Notes: generated by a model not told the origin, from the letters alone. A DNA stretch of 64,000 nucleotides from Campylobacteraceae bacterium (GCA_031266555.1 JAISAU010000002.1:1-64000), one strand, 5' to 3'. Counted from the first letter of the stretch, positions 53,515 to 63,293 are shown. Numbers and translations: made by a program.

Positions 53515-54042
53515 TCACTTAACCTCCAACTTCTCCATACTATAAACAACTCTTGCTTTTAATAACATTTTAGGTTTTATCTTCTCATATGCTTTTAAGA
53601 GATTTTCTCCCCAAATGATTATTCTATAATTCTATCCGTCTCCAAATACTCCATCGGTAAAATCATCATTCAAAAAACACAAAAGATCTCCGTTCGGAAA
53701 AGCTGGTGCTAACCATTCGTTAAACTTATCTCTTTCAAATGGTAAGTATGGGTCAAAAGAGTATGTTACATGTTGCCAATTTAAAGCATACATTCTTTTG
53801 CTTTTTGATATTATCTTAAACCATTCTGTCATACATATTTCAAGGTCATCATATAAATCTTGACTGTAATTATCGCCAAAGAAACTTGACATATCAAAAC
53901 TCTTGTATGGAGATGAAGGGGTGATTATGAAATCTTGGTTTTTGTTGTAAGGGTTAAAAGATAGATTGTCGTCGGCAAAACTCCATAATTTCTCATACCA
54001 TGTATTTTCAAACTCATTATCCAATAATGTCCAATTAGCCAT
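53515..54042 (-). pseudogene. DUF2716-family immunity gene with an in-frame stop
   Basis: The frame from the ATG at 54042 reads WTLLDNEFENTWYEKLWSFA, later MYALNWQHVTYSFDPYLPFE and WLAPAFPNGDLLCFLNDDFT, which is the DUF2716 signature. It stops at a TAG (53632-53634) right after GVFGDG, where the family continues with a Trp. The same frame goes on as NYRIIIWGENLLKAYEKIKP to a TGA at 53515, matching the usual end of the family. A single TGG-to-TAG change explains it. The 136-residue product lacks its last strands and helix. Confidence 0.75.
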
Positions 54043-54043
54043 T

Positions 54044-54121
54044 TTATTGTACCTCTATAAACGTTGTGTAATGGTCTTGGGTATAATATGCTTTACCATC
54101 ACTGCTGATGACTACTCTAAA
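54044..54121 (-). pseudogene. Short toxin-tail fragment
   Basis: A 25-codon frame without start codon reads FRVVISSDGKAYYTQDHYTT and ends FIEVQ, four bases before the DUF2716 gene. The pattern (SSDGKAYYT.DHY.TF.E) resembles the extreme C-terminus of nuclease-type polymorphic toxins, which normally precede their immunity gene. It is probably the last remnant of the toxin once paired with the DUF2716 protein. Confidence 0.45.
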
Positions 54122-54479
54122 TTAATTTAAACTTATCAAGATTTATTGTATTGTCAAATAACGTATCCTCATTAGTCACAATCTCCAAAAGATTAATTTT
54201 ACCGTTTGTTATATTGACTTTATATGATATTTCATATTGAAAACCTTCAATAAATAAAGATTTAGCTGATGAGATTGGAATATCAATATTGATATTTTTG
54301 TTAATTTGATTATTATTAAACTTTAAGTTATATCCAAAGTTTGTGTACATTCCAACCCCAGTAAACTCTCTACTCAAAACAAAAAGATACTTGAAATGTT
54401 CCGATAGAAATGGATACTTATTTGAGTTTTCATCAATTATTGCTTTTAATATGGCTGTTTCTAAGTTGTTTAATTGCAT
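54117..54479 (-). CDS. Immunity-type protein of unknown family
   Basis: The 120-residue soluble protein starts MQLNNLETAILKAIIDENSN and continues YLFVLSREFTGVGMYTNFGY. The second stretch recalls small immunity-like proteins with an SREFTGVGF-type motif seen near Rhs and CDI toxins; I cannot name the family. Its start overlaps, in another frame, the end of a toxin-tail-like fragment at 54433-54560. Confidence 0.5.
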   Translation of the reverse strand: MQLNNLETAILKAIIDENSNKYPFLSEHFKYLFVLSREFTGVGMYTNFGYNLKFNNNQINKNINIDIPISSAKSLFIEGFQYEISYKVNITNGKINLLEIVTNEDTLFDNTINLDKFKLI

Positions 54480-54560
54480 TATTAAAGCCCTCTTCGGCTG
54501 AATGATGAGATGGCAACTCTACTTTCCTTAAAGTCAAAACTTCACCCGTTCTTATTAAAT
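54433..54560 (-). pseudogene. Toxin-tail-like fragment
   Basis: A start-less frame reads NLIRTGEVLTLRKVELPSHH and SAEEGFNNAIKQLRNSHIKS to a TGA at 54433. It is open from just after the stop of the upstream gene and overlaps the start of the gene at 54117-54479. It has the look of a C-terminal toxin tip, by position more than by any family match. Confidence 0.3.
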
Positions 54561-55004
54561 TACTTCATTGCTGTTATTAAACAACAATAATAACTCTTTC
54601 TTTAAAGTATCCGTCGTAAAATTTTGCACATCAAAAAGCACAATATGCCGACGATTGTTATTTTCAAAATATGTTGAATGGGCGAAGAATTTTGCAACAT
54701 CTGCGATTTGTTCATTTTTATGGAAAGTTGTTATAATATGGGTTAAATTATTTTGTGAAAATTCAATAATTTCATCAATAAAATCGTGCAACTCCTCAGC
54801 AAAATCTCCAAATGTCATAAAAAATATTGCTCCCGCATCAATTGCGATATTTATTATTTTAGCCATTTTACCTTTCTCAAAATTCTTATCAAGAACAATC
54901 AAGCAGATTGTAGGTTTTTTGGGTAATAAATTGGATTTTATAAAATTATCTATAGGAGTTATTATTAACTCCAATCTGTCTTTGCTAAATATTGAGGTAT
55001 TCAT
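54555..55004 (-). CDS. Immunity-type protein of unknown family (DUF7684-like, tentative)
   Basis: The 149-residue soluble alpha/beta protein has a Rossmann-like alternation: CLIVLDKNFEKGKMAKIINI, then AGAIFFMTFGDFAEELHDFI and LTHIITTFHKNEQIADVAKF, ending HIVLFDVQN. Small proteins of this type turn up as immunity genes; the DUF7684 link is from memory and uncertain. It lies 13 bases behind the gene at 55018-55254. Confidence 0.45.
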   Translation of the reverse strand: MNTSIFSKDRLELIITPIDNFIKSNLLPKKPTICLIVLDKNFEKGKMAKIINIAIDAGAIFFMTFGDFAEELHDFIDEIIEFSQNNLTHIITTFHKNEQIADVAKFFAHSTYFENNNRRHIVLFDVQNFTTDTLKKELLLLFNNSNEVI

Positions 55005-55017
55005 TTATAGCAATTTT

Positions 55018-55254
55018 TCAAAGGTATAGTTTTTTTAATGGCGGTGCTCCGTACTTTCTTACCTTTTCTATAGCTTGCAACCAATATTCCCAAAAAATAC
55101 TATCGGCAGGTGTATCTTTTTGTATATATTCTCCACCGCTTAAAATATCAGTTAAATCGTTAGAGCCTGTAAGCTCCCAATAATCCATCAACATATAAAG
55201 CATAGCTTCATATCCTTCTTTTTCTGTGATTGTTCTTTTGCTAGTTATTTGCAT
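55018..55254 (-). CDS. Small immunity-type protein, probable partner of the exported toxin
   Basis: The 78-residue acidic helical protein reads TEKEGYEAMLYMLMDYWELT, then GSNDLTDILSGGEYIQKDTP and FWEYWLQAIEKVRKYG. Proteins with this order (YEAM..fL.dYWe.tGS.DL..lLs....... D...w.dWl.ai) are common small immunity proteins next to CDI and related toxins. It starts seven bases after the stop of the exported toxin-like gene, so it is the best candidate for its antidote. Confidence 0.65.
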   Translation of the reverse strand: MQITSKRTITEKEGYEAMLYMLMDYWELTGSNDLTDILSGGEYIQKDTPADSIFWEYWLQAIEKVRKYGAPPLKKLYL

Positions 55255-55261
55255 TGGGGTC

Positions 55262-56086
55262 TCATTTTAAGTTTTGAATTTTTAATATATCTATTGGCTT
55301 TGAATTTACGCCAGCACCTTTTACTATTCCATTCTGAGTATAACCATACAATTGTGTTCCATCATCAAGTGTTTTAGAATACCAGCTTTTTCCATATTTA
55401 TCTACTCCTAAAAAATTATTTTTATTATTTGTGAGTTCTGTTATCAAATTTCTATTAGTAGTAGTATCGGCTAGCTTACCTGCTTTACCAGAAAATATAT
55501 GATTTGCTAAATTTCCTTCCGGAATTACATTTTTAGTGACAACATTAATATTCTCTGCAATCTTGTCGTCATCACCATCGCTACCATTTTTATCTTTATT
55601 CTTACTTCCCGATGTTATTTCAGACTGTTCTTGTACATCATCACTACCGCTTACTTTATCTTTTACTTTTGAAAATAGTTGTCCAACTCCTACTACTACA
55701 TCTTGCACGGGTTCTGTTTTTTTAACAATGATTGTTTTTAATTCATCTGCACTGTCGGATACTGATGAGGCGATATTGTCTAATATGCTTTTGTTTTGAG
55801 TTGTTTGAGTGGTTTGTTGATTTGAAAGTTGATTTGTTTTGGTATTCTCTTGTTGTGAATATTGTTTTATTTGTTGTTCTAACTCTTCTTCTGTTTTATT
55901 ATCGTCTGTTACTAATCTTTGCCCATACTTTGTTAATTCCTTTAAGCCTTTACTGCCTAATTTTGCTCCTTGTATTACTGCACCTGCAGTTCCTGTTTTT
56001 TCTAATACTCCTTCAGCATAAGCAAAGGAGGTAAGAAGGAAAGAAAAAACAGCCAAAGTGCACAAAATACGTTTAAACATTGACAT
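55262..56086 (-). CDS. Exported protein with a C-terminal toxin-like domain
   Basis: The 274-residue protein has a signal peptide (residues 1-25, RILCTLAVFSFLLTSFAYAE). A Gln/Thr/Asn-rich linker follows (residues 65-110), then a Ser/Asp/Lys-rich linker and a C-terminal domain of about 85 residues: NLANHIFSGKAGKLADTTTN, NFLGVDKYGKSWYSKTLDDG and TQLYGYTQNGIVKGAGVNSK. The HIFSGKAGKL..T..N and GTQ..G.TQNG..KGAGVN patterns fit tips of CDI/Rhs-type toxins, probably an RNase-like fold, though I cannot name the family. AAGGAG precedes the ATG. It is far shorter than CdiA and lacks a two-partner secretion domain. Confidence 0.6.
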   Translation of the reverse strand: MSMFKRILCTLAVFSFLLTSFAYAEGVLEKTGTAGAVIQGAKLGSKGLKELTKYGQRLVTDDNKTEEELEQQIKQYSQQENTKTNQLSNQQTTQTTQNKSILDNIASSVSDSADELKTIIVKKTEPVQDVVVGVGQLFSKVKDKVSGSDDVQEQSEITSGSKNKDKNGSDGDDDKIAENINVVTKNVIPEGNLANHIFSGKAGKLADTTTNRNLITELTNNKNNFLGVDKYGKSWYSKTLDDGTQLYGYTQNGIVKGAGVNSKPIDILKIQNLK

Positions 56087-56246
56087 AATAAACTCCTTAT
56101 ATGATTAAATGTAGCTTTATGTGGATTATAGTTTAGTTATTCTTAAAGAGGATTAAAGAGGTACATGTGGAAGAGTTTTTGTTATGGTGGTCTGCTACTT
56201 TTGATAAATTTCAAACTTACATAAAAATATTTGTAAAATTTACTAA

Positions 56247-56274
56247 TTGAAAAACCTACATGTAGGTTTTTCAA
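56247..56274. terminator. Perfect 28-base palindrome with TACATGTA at its centre, after bamA
   Basis: TTGAAAAACC, TACATGTA and GGTTTTTCAA form an unbroken palindrome about 40 bases behind the bamA stop. As RNA it would give a short stem with T-rich flanks on both strands, fit for bidirectional termination. The octamer at its centre is the recurrent motif of the window. Confidence 0.65.
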
Positions 56275-56312
56275 TTTTCTTAATATGGTTTTATCTCTCT
56301 CGAATAATCCAA

Positions 56313-58535
56313 CTAAAACTGTCTGCCCATAGTAAATTCAAAACTGCTCGCTCTATCGCCGTCTTTTCTTATGATAGGTTTCGCGAATACGAACTGTATC
56401 GGCCCCATAGGAGATATCCACTCTATGCCGATACCAGCGCTTGCTCTTTTCTCATCAAGGCTGTCTTCCCCTATCATACCATAGTCAAAAAACACAGAAC
56501 CTCTCATTTTAATTCTATCTACTAAAGGAAAACTTGCCTCAACAGAGTTTGAAAATGATATTTTACCGCCCGTTAAAGAGTTATTGCTATTTTTCGGAGA
56601 GACAGAGTTTGACTCAAAACCTCTTAGAGAACCTATGCCGCCAAGATAAAGTTTTTCATTATAAGGCAAATAACCATTTTCTTCAATCCAGCTAAATTGC
56701 GCTTTATAACGCAAAATAAGATCATATCCTATACTGTCTTCAAGTCCGTAAAATGTTGCAAATTTTGTAATACTTTTAAAAAATTCTTGATCCCCGCCAA
56801 CTCCTGCGAATTCAAGCGACGTACTGGCGGCTATTCCTCGTCTTGGCAAATAATAATCGTCCGTATCATTAAAGGAAATGCTGGGTGTAACGGAACTTTT
56901 TATTGACCGTTCTAAAAGTCCGGATTTATCATATTTTAAAGATTCTGTCAAATCGCTAAGCTCTGATTGCTCATATGTGTATCTTGTATTAACCGACACA
57001 TATCTGCTGAGCTTTCTGCCAAGGCTTATATAAAAACCTGTGGATAAGTCATCATAATCATAATAGTCATAATCTCTTCTATAAACGCTTCCTCCAAGAC
57101 TATAAGCAGAATCAAATATTCGCGGATTTGTAGCGGAAATAGAACCCGAAAGCTCTTTTTTTGACCTCTCCACATTCACCGATGCGCTTACTCCGCTTCC
57201 AAGCACATTTGTTTCGGACACATACGCGTTAATCAAAAATCCATCCGAAGAACCGTATCCGATTCCTCCGCCTATAGCGCCGGTTTGCCTCTCTTTAACC
57301 TCGACTACCAAATCAATTTCATCTATTGAGACTTTCTCTTCTTTTATTGTTACGTCTTCAAAATAGCTTGTTCGTCTCAAAGCGTTTCTGGACTCAGCAA
57401 GGTCTGTTCTATTATATAAATCTCTTGGAGCTAAAAAAATATCGCGGCGTATAACTCTGTCTATAGTCATACTATTTCCCATAATCCGCACGTCTCTTAT
57501 ATATACTTTGTTCCCGGGAACTACGCTATATACCAAATCCACCGTATAGTTTTGTTCATTTTTTTTGATGTCGGGATAAACTTTGACATACGCATATCCC
57601 ATATCCGCTATTGTATCTTCCAAAGATTTTACATCTTGTCTTAGTTTCACCACATTGAAAGTATCTTTTTCTTGCAAAGCAAACGACTTTTGCACTTTAT
57701 CCGTATCTATAAAGCCTTTAGGTATCTCTATCTTCGTACTGTTAACTTTATATCTTTGCCCCTCGTCTACTTTATATTCTAATTTAGCGTTGTAATTATC
57801 AAAAAAAACTCTTAAGTAAGGAGAACTCACATTCGCGTCCAAATAACCGTATTTGTAGTATGTATCCCTGATTTTAGCAGAATCGGACATTAGCTCAAAA
57901 AGATTTACTTTTCCATCGTTTCTTCCCCACATCCATCCCATAAACTCACGCTCTTTATTGGAAATATAAGGCTCGAAATCTCTATATTTTAACTCTTTTG
58001 AACCATAAATTTCCACATCTTTTATGATTATATTCTCGCCTCTGTTGATTAAAAAATTTACCTCTAAACTTCTTTCGTTTAAGCTTTTTATCTCAACGTC
58101 TATTACGGTGTCAAAAAAACCTTTTAACTCATAAAATTTTTTTAACTGTTCTTTCGCGAACTCTATTTTGGATTGGTCGTATATCTCGCCTTTTTTTACA
58201 TTTGTAAAAGAGTTTATAGAATCTTTATCGTTGTCGCCTATACCTAAAAAATCAACTTTAGCTATTATCGGCTTTTCTTTCACATGTATGGTTAAAGTGC
58301 CGTTATCTTCATCTATCCAAATATCCTCAAAATATTGTTGACGAAATAAAATGCGCACAGCCTCGTCTACTTTGTCTATGTTCATCTCTTGTCCGGGACG
58401 CAAGTCTATCATATCAGCGGCAGTCTCGGGCGAGAGATAGATAAGTCCGTCAAACTTTACGGCTTCTATCGTTTTTGCGACAGATAGATCTGTCAAGGCA
58501 AAGGCACATGTAAGGGGGAGTAAAAAAATTTTCAT
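56313..58535 (-). CDS. bamA: Outer-membrane protein assembly factor BamA
   Basis: This protein of about 740 residues has a signal peptide (MKIFLLPLTCAFALTDLSVA), five POTRA domains (about residues 20-405, for example SPETAADMIDLRPGQEMNID and NVKKGEIYDQSKIEFAKEQL) and a C-terminal 16-strand barrel starting near IGGGIGYGSSDGFLINAYVS. The conserved loop-6 region is LYLGGIGSLRGFESNS and the barrel ends in SFEFTMGRQF with a terminal Phe. I start at the ATG at 58535, where the signal peptide begins, not at the frame start at 58571. It is divergent from tyrA. Confidence 0.95.
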   Translation of the reverse strand: MKIFLLPLTCAFALTDLSVAKTIEAVKFDGLIYLSPETAADMIDLRPGQEMNIDKVDEAVRILFRQQYFEDIWIDEDNGTLTIHVKEKPIIAKVDFLGIGDNDKDSINSFTNVKKGEIYDQSKIEFAKEQLKKFYELKGFFDTVIDVEIKSLNERSLEVNFLINRGENIIIKDVEIYGSKELKYRDFEPYISNKEREFMGWMWGRNDGKVNLFELMSDSAKIRDTYYKYGYLDANVSSPYLRVFFDNYNAKLEYKVDEGQRYKVNSTKIEIPKGFIDTDKVQKSFALQEKDTFNVVKLRQDVKSLEDTIADMGYAYVKVYPDIKKNEQNYTVDLVYSVVPGNKVYIRDVRIMGNSMTIDRVIRRDIFLAPRDLYNRTDLAESRNALRRTSYFEDVTIKEEKVSIDEIDLVVEVKERQTGAIGGGIGYGSSDGFLINAYVSETNVLGSGVSASVNVERSKKELSGSISATNPRIFDSAYSLGGSVYRRDYDYYDYDDLSTGFYISLGRKLSRYVSVNTRYTYEQSELSDLTESLKYDKSGLLERSIKSSVTPSISFNDTDDYYLPRRGIAASTSLEFAGVGGDQEFFKSITKFATFYGLEDSIGYDLILRYKAQFSWIEENGYLPYNEKLYLGGIGSLRGFESNSVSPKNSNNSLTGGKISFSNSVEASFPLVDRIKMRGSVFFDYGMIGEDSLDEKRASAGIGIEWISPMGPIQFVFAKPIIRKDGDRASSFEFTMGRQF

Positions 58536-58621
58536 CAAATCATCCGTTAAAGATAAAATTTTATCAAACAAAACGTGTATAATACCATTTTAAAACTAAT
58601 AATTAAATCAAGAGGATATAC

Positions 58622-59449
58622 ATGTTGGTAGGCATTGTCGGATTGGGACTCATAGGCGGTTCAATGGGGTTAGCCCTGCAAAACACAAAGCTTATTAAAA
58701 AAATAGTAGGTTTTGATAATAACGTATCTCACTGCGAAGAGGCTTTAGAGCTTAATTTAGTACATGAAATAGTAAATTTTGACGATATAAAAAAGTGCGA
58801 CGTTATATTTTTGGCAATTCCGGTAGACGCGATAATAGAAACTATGCGAAATTTAACGGACATATCAAGCGAAACCACCGTCATAGATTTGGGAAGCACA
58901 AAAGAGCAAATAGTGGCTAAAACGCCTCAGAGTTTAAAAAAACAGTTTATTCCGGCTCACCCTATGACGGGTACTGAAAAATTTGGTCCAAGCGCCGCTT
59001 TCGCTACGCTTTATAATAGCGGAGTGGTAGTTATCTGCAAAAATAAAGAGATAGAAGATATTCATCTTACGCGCGCGATTCAGATATTTTCTCACATAGG
59101 TATGAAAATATTTTTTATGGATCCAAAAGAACATGACAAACACGCTTCTTATATATCACATATGCCGCACGCTTTGAGTTACGCGCTCGCCAATAGCGTT
59201 ATGCGTCAGGAAAACCCAAAAAGTATTTTAATACTAGCAGGAGGCGGATTTAGAGATATGAGTCGCGTCGCAAAAAGTTCGCCTGTTATGTGGAGTAATA
59301 TTTTCAAACAAAACAGAGAAAATTTCTTAGAAGCTGTGAAAATCTTTCAGATAGAACTTGAAAAATGTCGCGTCATGGTCGAAAACGAACAATGGGAACA
59401 GCTTGAAGAGTGGATGAAAAACGCTACCACGCTGCATAAAATTCTTTAA
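58622..59449 (+). CDS. tyrA: Prephenate dehydrogenase
   Basis: The 275-residue enzyme of tyrosine synthesis opens with the NAD-binding motif VGIVGLGLIGGSMGLALQN. The catalytic His lies in QFIPAHPMTGTEKFGPSAAF and the second conserved His region is ASYISHMPHALSYALA. No chorismate mutase or ACT domain is attached. AGGA precedes the ATG. The bamA-tyrA divergent pair matches C. jejuni gene order. Confidence 0.94.
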   Translation: MLVGIVGLGLIGGSMGLALQNTKLIKKIVGFDNNVSHCEEALELNLVHEIVNFDDIKKCDVIFLAIPVDAIIETMRNLTDISSETTVIDLGSTKEQIVAKTPQSLKKQFIPAHPMTGTEKFGPSAAFATLYNSGVVVICKNKEIEDIHLTRAIQIFSHIGMKIFFMDPKEHDKHASYISHMPHALSYALANSVMRQENPKSILILAGGGFRDMSRVAKSSPVMWSNIFKQNRENFLEAVKIFQIELEKCRVMVENEQWEQLEEWMKNATTLHKIL

Positions 59450-59458
59450 TATATATTT

Positions 59459-60199
59459 TTACGTTTTTATCTCAAACGAATATTCGGTTTTCAACCCAAC
59501 TTTTTTTATCTCTTTTATATGCAAATTTTCAAAGTCAATTTGTTCAAAATCAGATACGTTTTGCGGCTTATGTATCGCCAAAGCACGTAAAGCGGCGCCT
59601 CTGCAAGCTTTTGCGAAATGACTTAACACTTTTTTGCTTTTATAAAACTTCATTGTTACGTAGGATTTTTTTATGGAATAAAACTTTTCATAAAAAGCGG
59701 CTCTTAAATCAACTATGAAATCTTCACCCAGCCACTCGTCTATATCGTCTGAAAAAATACTTCTATAGTGAGAAGCGGTATCAAAGCCTCTTAAATTTTC
59801 GCCTTGCTTTAACTTATAATACGGTATTTTGTCACCTGCCAAAATAGGTCCGGATAAATTGGAAAAAATCATTACATTTTTATCTATAAACTCTTTTGCC
59901 TTTATATCCAAAGAGTCATATTTTAGATTAGAGTACGCAACGCCCGTATATCTTAAAACGGCTTTTTGCGTCTTACATGTAGACTCTATAGCCAAAAACT
60001 TCTCTATCTCTTTTTTATCTTTCAGTCCAAAAAGTTTTGATAACTCTTTTTCATCCTTGTCCGATAAAATCTTGTTATAGATATCTACGCACTTTTTTCT
60101 GTCTTGAAATTTTTCGCTAATCCACAAAGAGTTTTCAAACACATTTTGATAAGGCGAAAAAACGCTTTTATCCTCGCTTGGCGAAAAGAGTATTTTCAA
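59459..60199 (-). CDS. yaaA: YaaA-family (DUF328) peroxide-stress protein
   Basis: The 246-residue soluble protein starts MKILFSPSEDKSVFSPYQN, as the family does. It continues with AVLRYTGVAYSNLKYDSLDI, MIFSNLSGPILAGDKIPYYK (the typical S..yGll...d.i..Yr region) and SHFAKACRGAALRALAIHKP. In E. coli YaaA limits free iron and DNA damage during peroxide stress and binds DNA. It stands alone, convergent with tyrA. Confidence 0.85.
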   Translation of the reverse strand: MKILFSPSEDKSVFSPYQNVFENSLWISEKFQDRKKCVDIYNKILSDKDEKELSKLFGLKDKKEIEKFLAIESTCKTQKAVLRYTGVAYSNLKYDSLDIKAKEFIDKNVMIFSNLSGPILAGDKIPYYKLKQGENLRGFDTASHYRSIFSDDIDEWLGEDFIVDLRAAFYEKFYSIKKSYVTMKFYKSKKVLSHFAKACRGAALRALAIHKPQNVSDFEQIDFENLHIKEIKKVGLKTEYSFEIKT

Positions 60200-60266
60200 A
60201 CATACGCCTTTTTAATATACAAGTAATTTTAAATCAGCAATAATAGCTGGGAATAGGTTGCGAGTT

Positions 60267-61259
60267 TTATTTGCCGCCAAAATATATCAGAGAACTTCCC
60301 CACGTAAATCCACCGCCAAAGGCATCCAAAAGAAGCAAATCTCCTTTTTTTATTTTATTATCTTCGTAAGCTTCATTTATCGCCATAGGTATTGAAGCGG
60401 CGGAAGTATTGCCGTATTTATGTACTGTAAACACTGTTTTTTCTATAGGAAAGTCAAGTTTTTCACGCACGGCGTTTATAATTCTCAAATTCGCTTGGTG
60501 CGGAATAAAATAATCAATTTGCGACGATTTTATATTGTTTTTACTCAAAATTTCAATTACGTCGTTTGTGAGAGTTTTAACCGCCACTTTGAAGACCTCG
60601 TTTCCAGCCATCTGCAAATATTGCAAAGTCTTCTCGTCTTTGGGATGAGTCGCGCGAGAGCGAGGAGTCATCAAAAGATGTGCGTAATCTCCATCAGCGC
60701 TTATTCGGATATCAAGTATTGCCTCTTTTTTGTCCGTCGTCGCTCCAACAATCGCAGCGCCTGCGCCATCTCCAAAAAGTATACATGTACTCCTATCCGT
60801 GTAATCCAAAACGCTGCTTAATTTTTCCGCGCCTACAATTAAGATGTTTTTGTGAACTCCAGACTCAATAAGAGATTTCGCGAGATATAAGATATATATA
60901 AAGCCGCTGCAAGCGGCACTTACATCAAATGCCAAAACATTTTTTATACCAAGTTTCGAAGCTATAATACAAGCAGTAGCTGGCATACATAAAAAATCAG
61001 GAGTAAGAGTCGCACAAATAACCGCGTCTATATCGCGCGCTTTCAAACCTGCTCGTTTAATAGCGAGCTTTGACGCTTTGACTCCCAAATCGCTTGTAAG
61101 TTCGTCGTCTAAGGCAATTCTTCGCTCTTTTATGCCGGTTCGTTGAACTATCCACTCATCGCTTGTATCCACCATATTTTCCAAATCTTTGTTGCTCAAA
61201 ATTTTTTCAGGAACATAAGCTCCTATAGATTTTAAACTCGCAAAAATCTTATTATCCAA
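60267..61259 (-). CDS. fabH: Beta-ketoacyl-ACP synthase III
   Basis: The 330-residue enzyme starts each fatty acid by condensing acetyl-CoA with malonyl-ACP. The triad is visible: Cys in [15 protein letters not shown], His in [16 protein letters not shown] and Asn in [38 protein letters not shown] is the family start region. It overlaps plsX by eight bases. Confidence 0.97.
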   Translation of the reverse strand: MDNKIFASLKSIGAYVPEKILSNKDLENMVDTSDEWIVQRTGIKERRIALDDELTSDLGVKASKLAIKRAGLKARDIDAVICATLTPDFLCMPATACIIASKLGIKNVLAFDVSAACSGFIYILYLAKSLIESGVHKNILIVGAEKLSSVLDYTDRSTCILFGDGAGAAIVGATTDKKEAILDIRISADGDYAHLLMTPRSRATHPKDEKTLQYLQMAGNEVFKVAVKTLTNDVIEILSKNNIKSSQIDYFIPHQANLRIINAVREKLDFPIEKTVFTVHKYGNTSAASIPMAINEAYEDNKIKKGDLLLLDAFGGGFTWGSSLIYFGGK

Positions 61260-62241
61260 ATTTTTTAAGTTCCTCTTCTATAGTGTGATTCACATTTGAG
61301 TTTGTAAAATTAATCGCTTGATAAATAGCGTTTTTTATCGCTTTAGCATTACTTTTGCCGTGACTTATAATAGCGCAACCTTTAATACCCAAAAGCGGCG
61401 CGCCGCCATATTCGGCATAATCGACTTGTTGTTTTAAAATCTTAAAAACTTTTCTCATCAACGCTGCTCCCGCTATCGCCATAGGAGAGTGCTTGACATT
61501 TGCTTTTATGATATTTGTAATGGATTCAGCTACGCCTTCGCTGGTTTTAAGAAGAATATTCCCTACAAAGCCGTCGCAAACCAACACGTTCACAGAAGCG
61601 TCGAAAATATTATTTCCTTCTACATTTCCTACGAATGAACTCATTTTAGACATCAAAGCGTATGCCTCTTTGCTGGCTTCATTTCCTTTGCTCGCTTCTT
61701 CGCCATTTGACAAAAGTCCGACTTTAGGCTTTTTTATACCCATAACGTTTTTTGCATATGCTTCGCCCATAACGGCAAATTGGAAAAGATGTTCGGATTT
61801 GCAATCAACATTTGCCCCCACATCTAATACCAATGAGTATACGCCTTTAATCGTTGTAGGCATTAATGTAGCGATAGCCGGTCTTGCCACACCTTTAATT
61901 CTGCCGATGCGAAGCGTGGCTAAACTCATAGTAGCGCCGCTGTGACCTGCTGAAACCACTGCGTTTGCATGTCCATCGCGCACTAAATCCACAGCTTTAT
62001 ATATAGTAGAATCTTTACGTTTCAAAACGTCCGTAGCGCTCTCGTGCATATCAAAGATATCGTCCGCCTCAATATATGTAACTCTTGATTTTAACGATGT
62101 CGGAATAGCGGGTTTGATTATATCGCTTTTACCTACAAGCAAAGCGTGAAAATCATATTCGTTTAATGCCTTTATTGTCCCTTCTATAATAGGCGCGGCG
62201 CCTAAATCGCCGCCCATTACATCAATAGCAATTTTTAACAT
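61252..62241 (-). CDS. plsX: Phosphate acyltransferase PlsX
   Basis: The 329-residue enzyme makes acyl phosphate from acyl-ACP for PlsY (47349-47996). [20 protein letters not shown] at the start, [20 protein letters not shown] near residue 97 and [20 protein letters not shown] near residue 220 are the PlsX signatures. It lies four bases behind rpmF and overlaps fabH, the common rpmF-plsX-fabH unit. Confidence 0.97.
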   Translation of the reverse strand: MLKIAIDVMGGDLGAAPIIEGTIKALNEYDFHALLVGKSDIIKPAIPTSLKSRVTYIEADDIFDMHESATDVLKRKDSTIYKAVDLVRDGHANAVVSAGHSGATMSLATLRIGRIKGVARPAIATLMPTTIKGVYSLVLDVGANVDCKSEHLFQFAVMGEAYAKNVMGIKKPKVGLLSNGEEASKGNEASKEAYALMSKMSSFVGNVEGNNIFDASVNVLVCDGFVGNILLKTSEGVAESITNIIKANVKHSPMAIAGAALMRKVFKILKQQVDYAEYGGAPLLGIKGCAIISHGKSNAKAIKNAIYQAINFTNSNVNHTIEEELKKFG

Positions 62242-62245
62242 CTAT

Positions 62246-62395
62246 CTATTTATACTCACCCGTATTTTTGTTTATATGATGCGGTAGTTTCCAGCTTCCG
62301 TCGCTTGCCTTTACGGGCATAGCCAAAGTAACTTTATAATGTGTTCTGCGCTTAGCGCCTCTTGTTTTACTAACTCGTCTTTTTGGTACTGCCAT
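62246..62395 (-). CDS. rpmF: 50S ribosomal protein L32
   Basis: The 49-residue protein reads [20 protein letters not shown], then [20 protein letters not shown] and INKNTGEYK. It lacks the zinc-binding Cys found in some L32 proteins. GGAG precedes the ATG at 62395. It lies between yceD and plsX, the usual place. Confidence 0.95.
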   Translation of the reverse strand: MAVPKRRVSKTRGAKRRTHYKVTLAMPVKASDGSWKLPHHINKNTGEYK

Positions 62396-62406
62396 TTTTA
62401 TCTCCT

Positions 62407-62781
62407 TTACTGGCTTTTACATGTAACGCAATAGTGATAATCGCTCTTATATGATTCAATCTCACTTTGCAAAATTTCATTAAAATTGATAAGTCCGTCA
62501 TAAATCTCTATAACCGCAAGAGCGTCTTGAGTCACGCACTTATCTGTTTTAGTCGTTTTATAAGTTCCGTCCGAAATTAACATCTCTATTTGTTCGCCAA
62601 TTATCAAACAAATATCTTCGGCACATCTGTCGCATCTATGTTCAAGTTCCCCATCTATTTTAGCTTTTAGTAAAACCAATGTCGGGGATTTTTGATAAAC
62701 TTTACCAAAGAAGTTGATTTTATCACATGTAAGCGAAAAATCGAGCCCCTCTTTGGTAACTTTTTTAAATGCTATCTCCAA
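62407..62781 (-). CDS. yceD: YceD-like (DUF177) protein
   Basis: The 124-residue soluble protein has [20 protein letters not shown] with a CxxC pair near residue 50 and [20 protein letters not shown] followed by SEIESYKS, as in DUF177 proteins encoded upstream of rpmF. The C-terminal [10 protein letters not shown] adds a second CxxC. In other bacteria YceD is linked to 23S rRNA maturation; for this group that is inference. Confidence 0.75.
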   Translation of the reverse strand: MEIAFKKVTKEGLDFSLTCDKINFFGKVYQKSPTLVLLKAKIDGELEHRCDRCAEDICLIIGEQIEMLISDGTYKTTKTDKCVTQDALAVIEIYDGLINFNEILQSEIESYKSDYHYCVTCKSQ

Positions 62782-62784
62782 ATC

Positions 62785-63198
62785 TTACGCCAACTCTTTT
62801 TTCGCGAAAAAGAAGGCTATCTCAACCGAAGCGTTTTCCAAACTGTCGCTTCCGTGAACGGCGTTAGCGTCTATACTTTCGGCAAAATCCGCTCTAATCG
62901 TACCTTTTTTAGCTTCTTTAGGGTTGGTAGCGCCCATAAGTTCTCTATTTTTGGCTACGGCATCTTCGCCTTCAAGCACAAGAACTACTACCGGTCCGCT
63001 TGTCATAAATTTTATCAAATCATTGAAAAATGGTCTTTCTTTATGAACGGCATAAAATTTTGCGGCGTCTTCGCTTGTAAGACAAAACTTTCTAATAGCC
63101 GCCACTCTAAGATTATTACTCTCAAACCTATCAATAATTTTTCCAACTACATTTTTTGCAACCGCATCGGGTTTAATAATAGACAAAGTCTGTTCCAC
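62785..63198 (-). CDS. ndk: Nucleoside diphosphate kinase
   Basis: The 137-residue enzyme balances nucleoside triphosphates. [20 protein letters not shown] is the start signature and [20 protein letters not shown] holds the phospho-accepting His. The length is standard. It lies three bases before yceD in the lipid block. Confidence 0.97.
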   Translation of the reverse strand: MEQTLSIIKPDAVAKNVVGKIIDRFESNNLRVAAIRKFCLTSEDAAKFYAVHKERPFFNDLIKFMTSGPVVVLVLEGEDAVAKNRELMGATNPKEAKKGTIRADFAESIDANAVHGSDSLENASVEIAFFFAKKELA

Positions 63199-63293
63199 AG
63201 CTCTTCTCCTGCAATGAATTTTTGATAAAAACAGAAAATATGTTTTAAAAATAAGCGTAGAATTATAGCAGATTTTTTTTCATTTAATATAAA

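Noticed and set aside
53286-53549. TTG start at 53549 for the toxin-tail-like gene
   Set aside because: The extra 13 residues overlap the read-through end of the DUF2716 gene in another frame; the ATG at 53510 is simpler.
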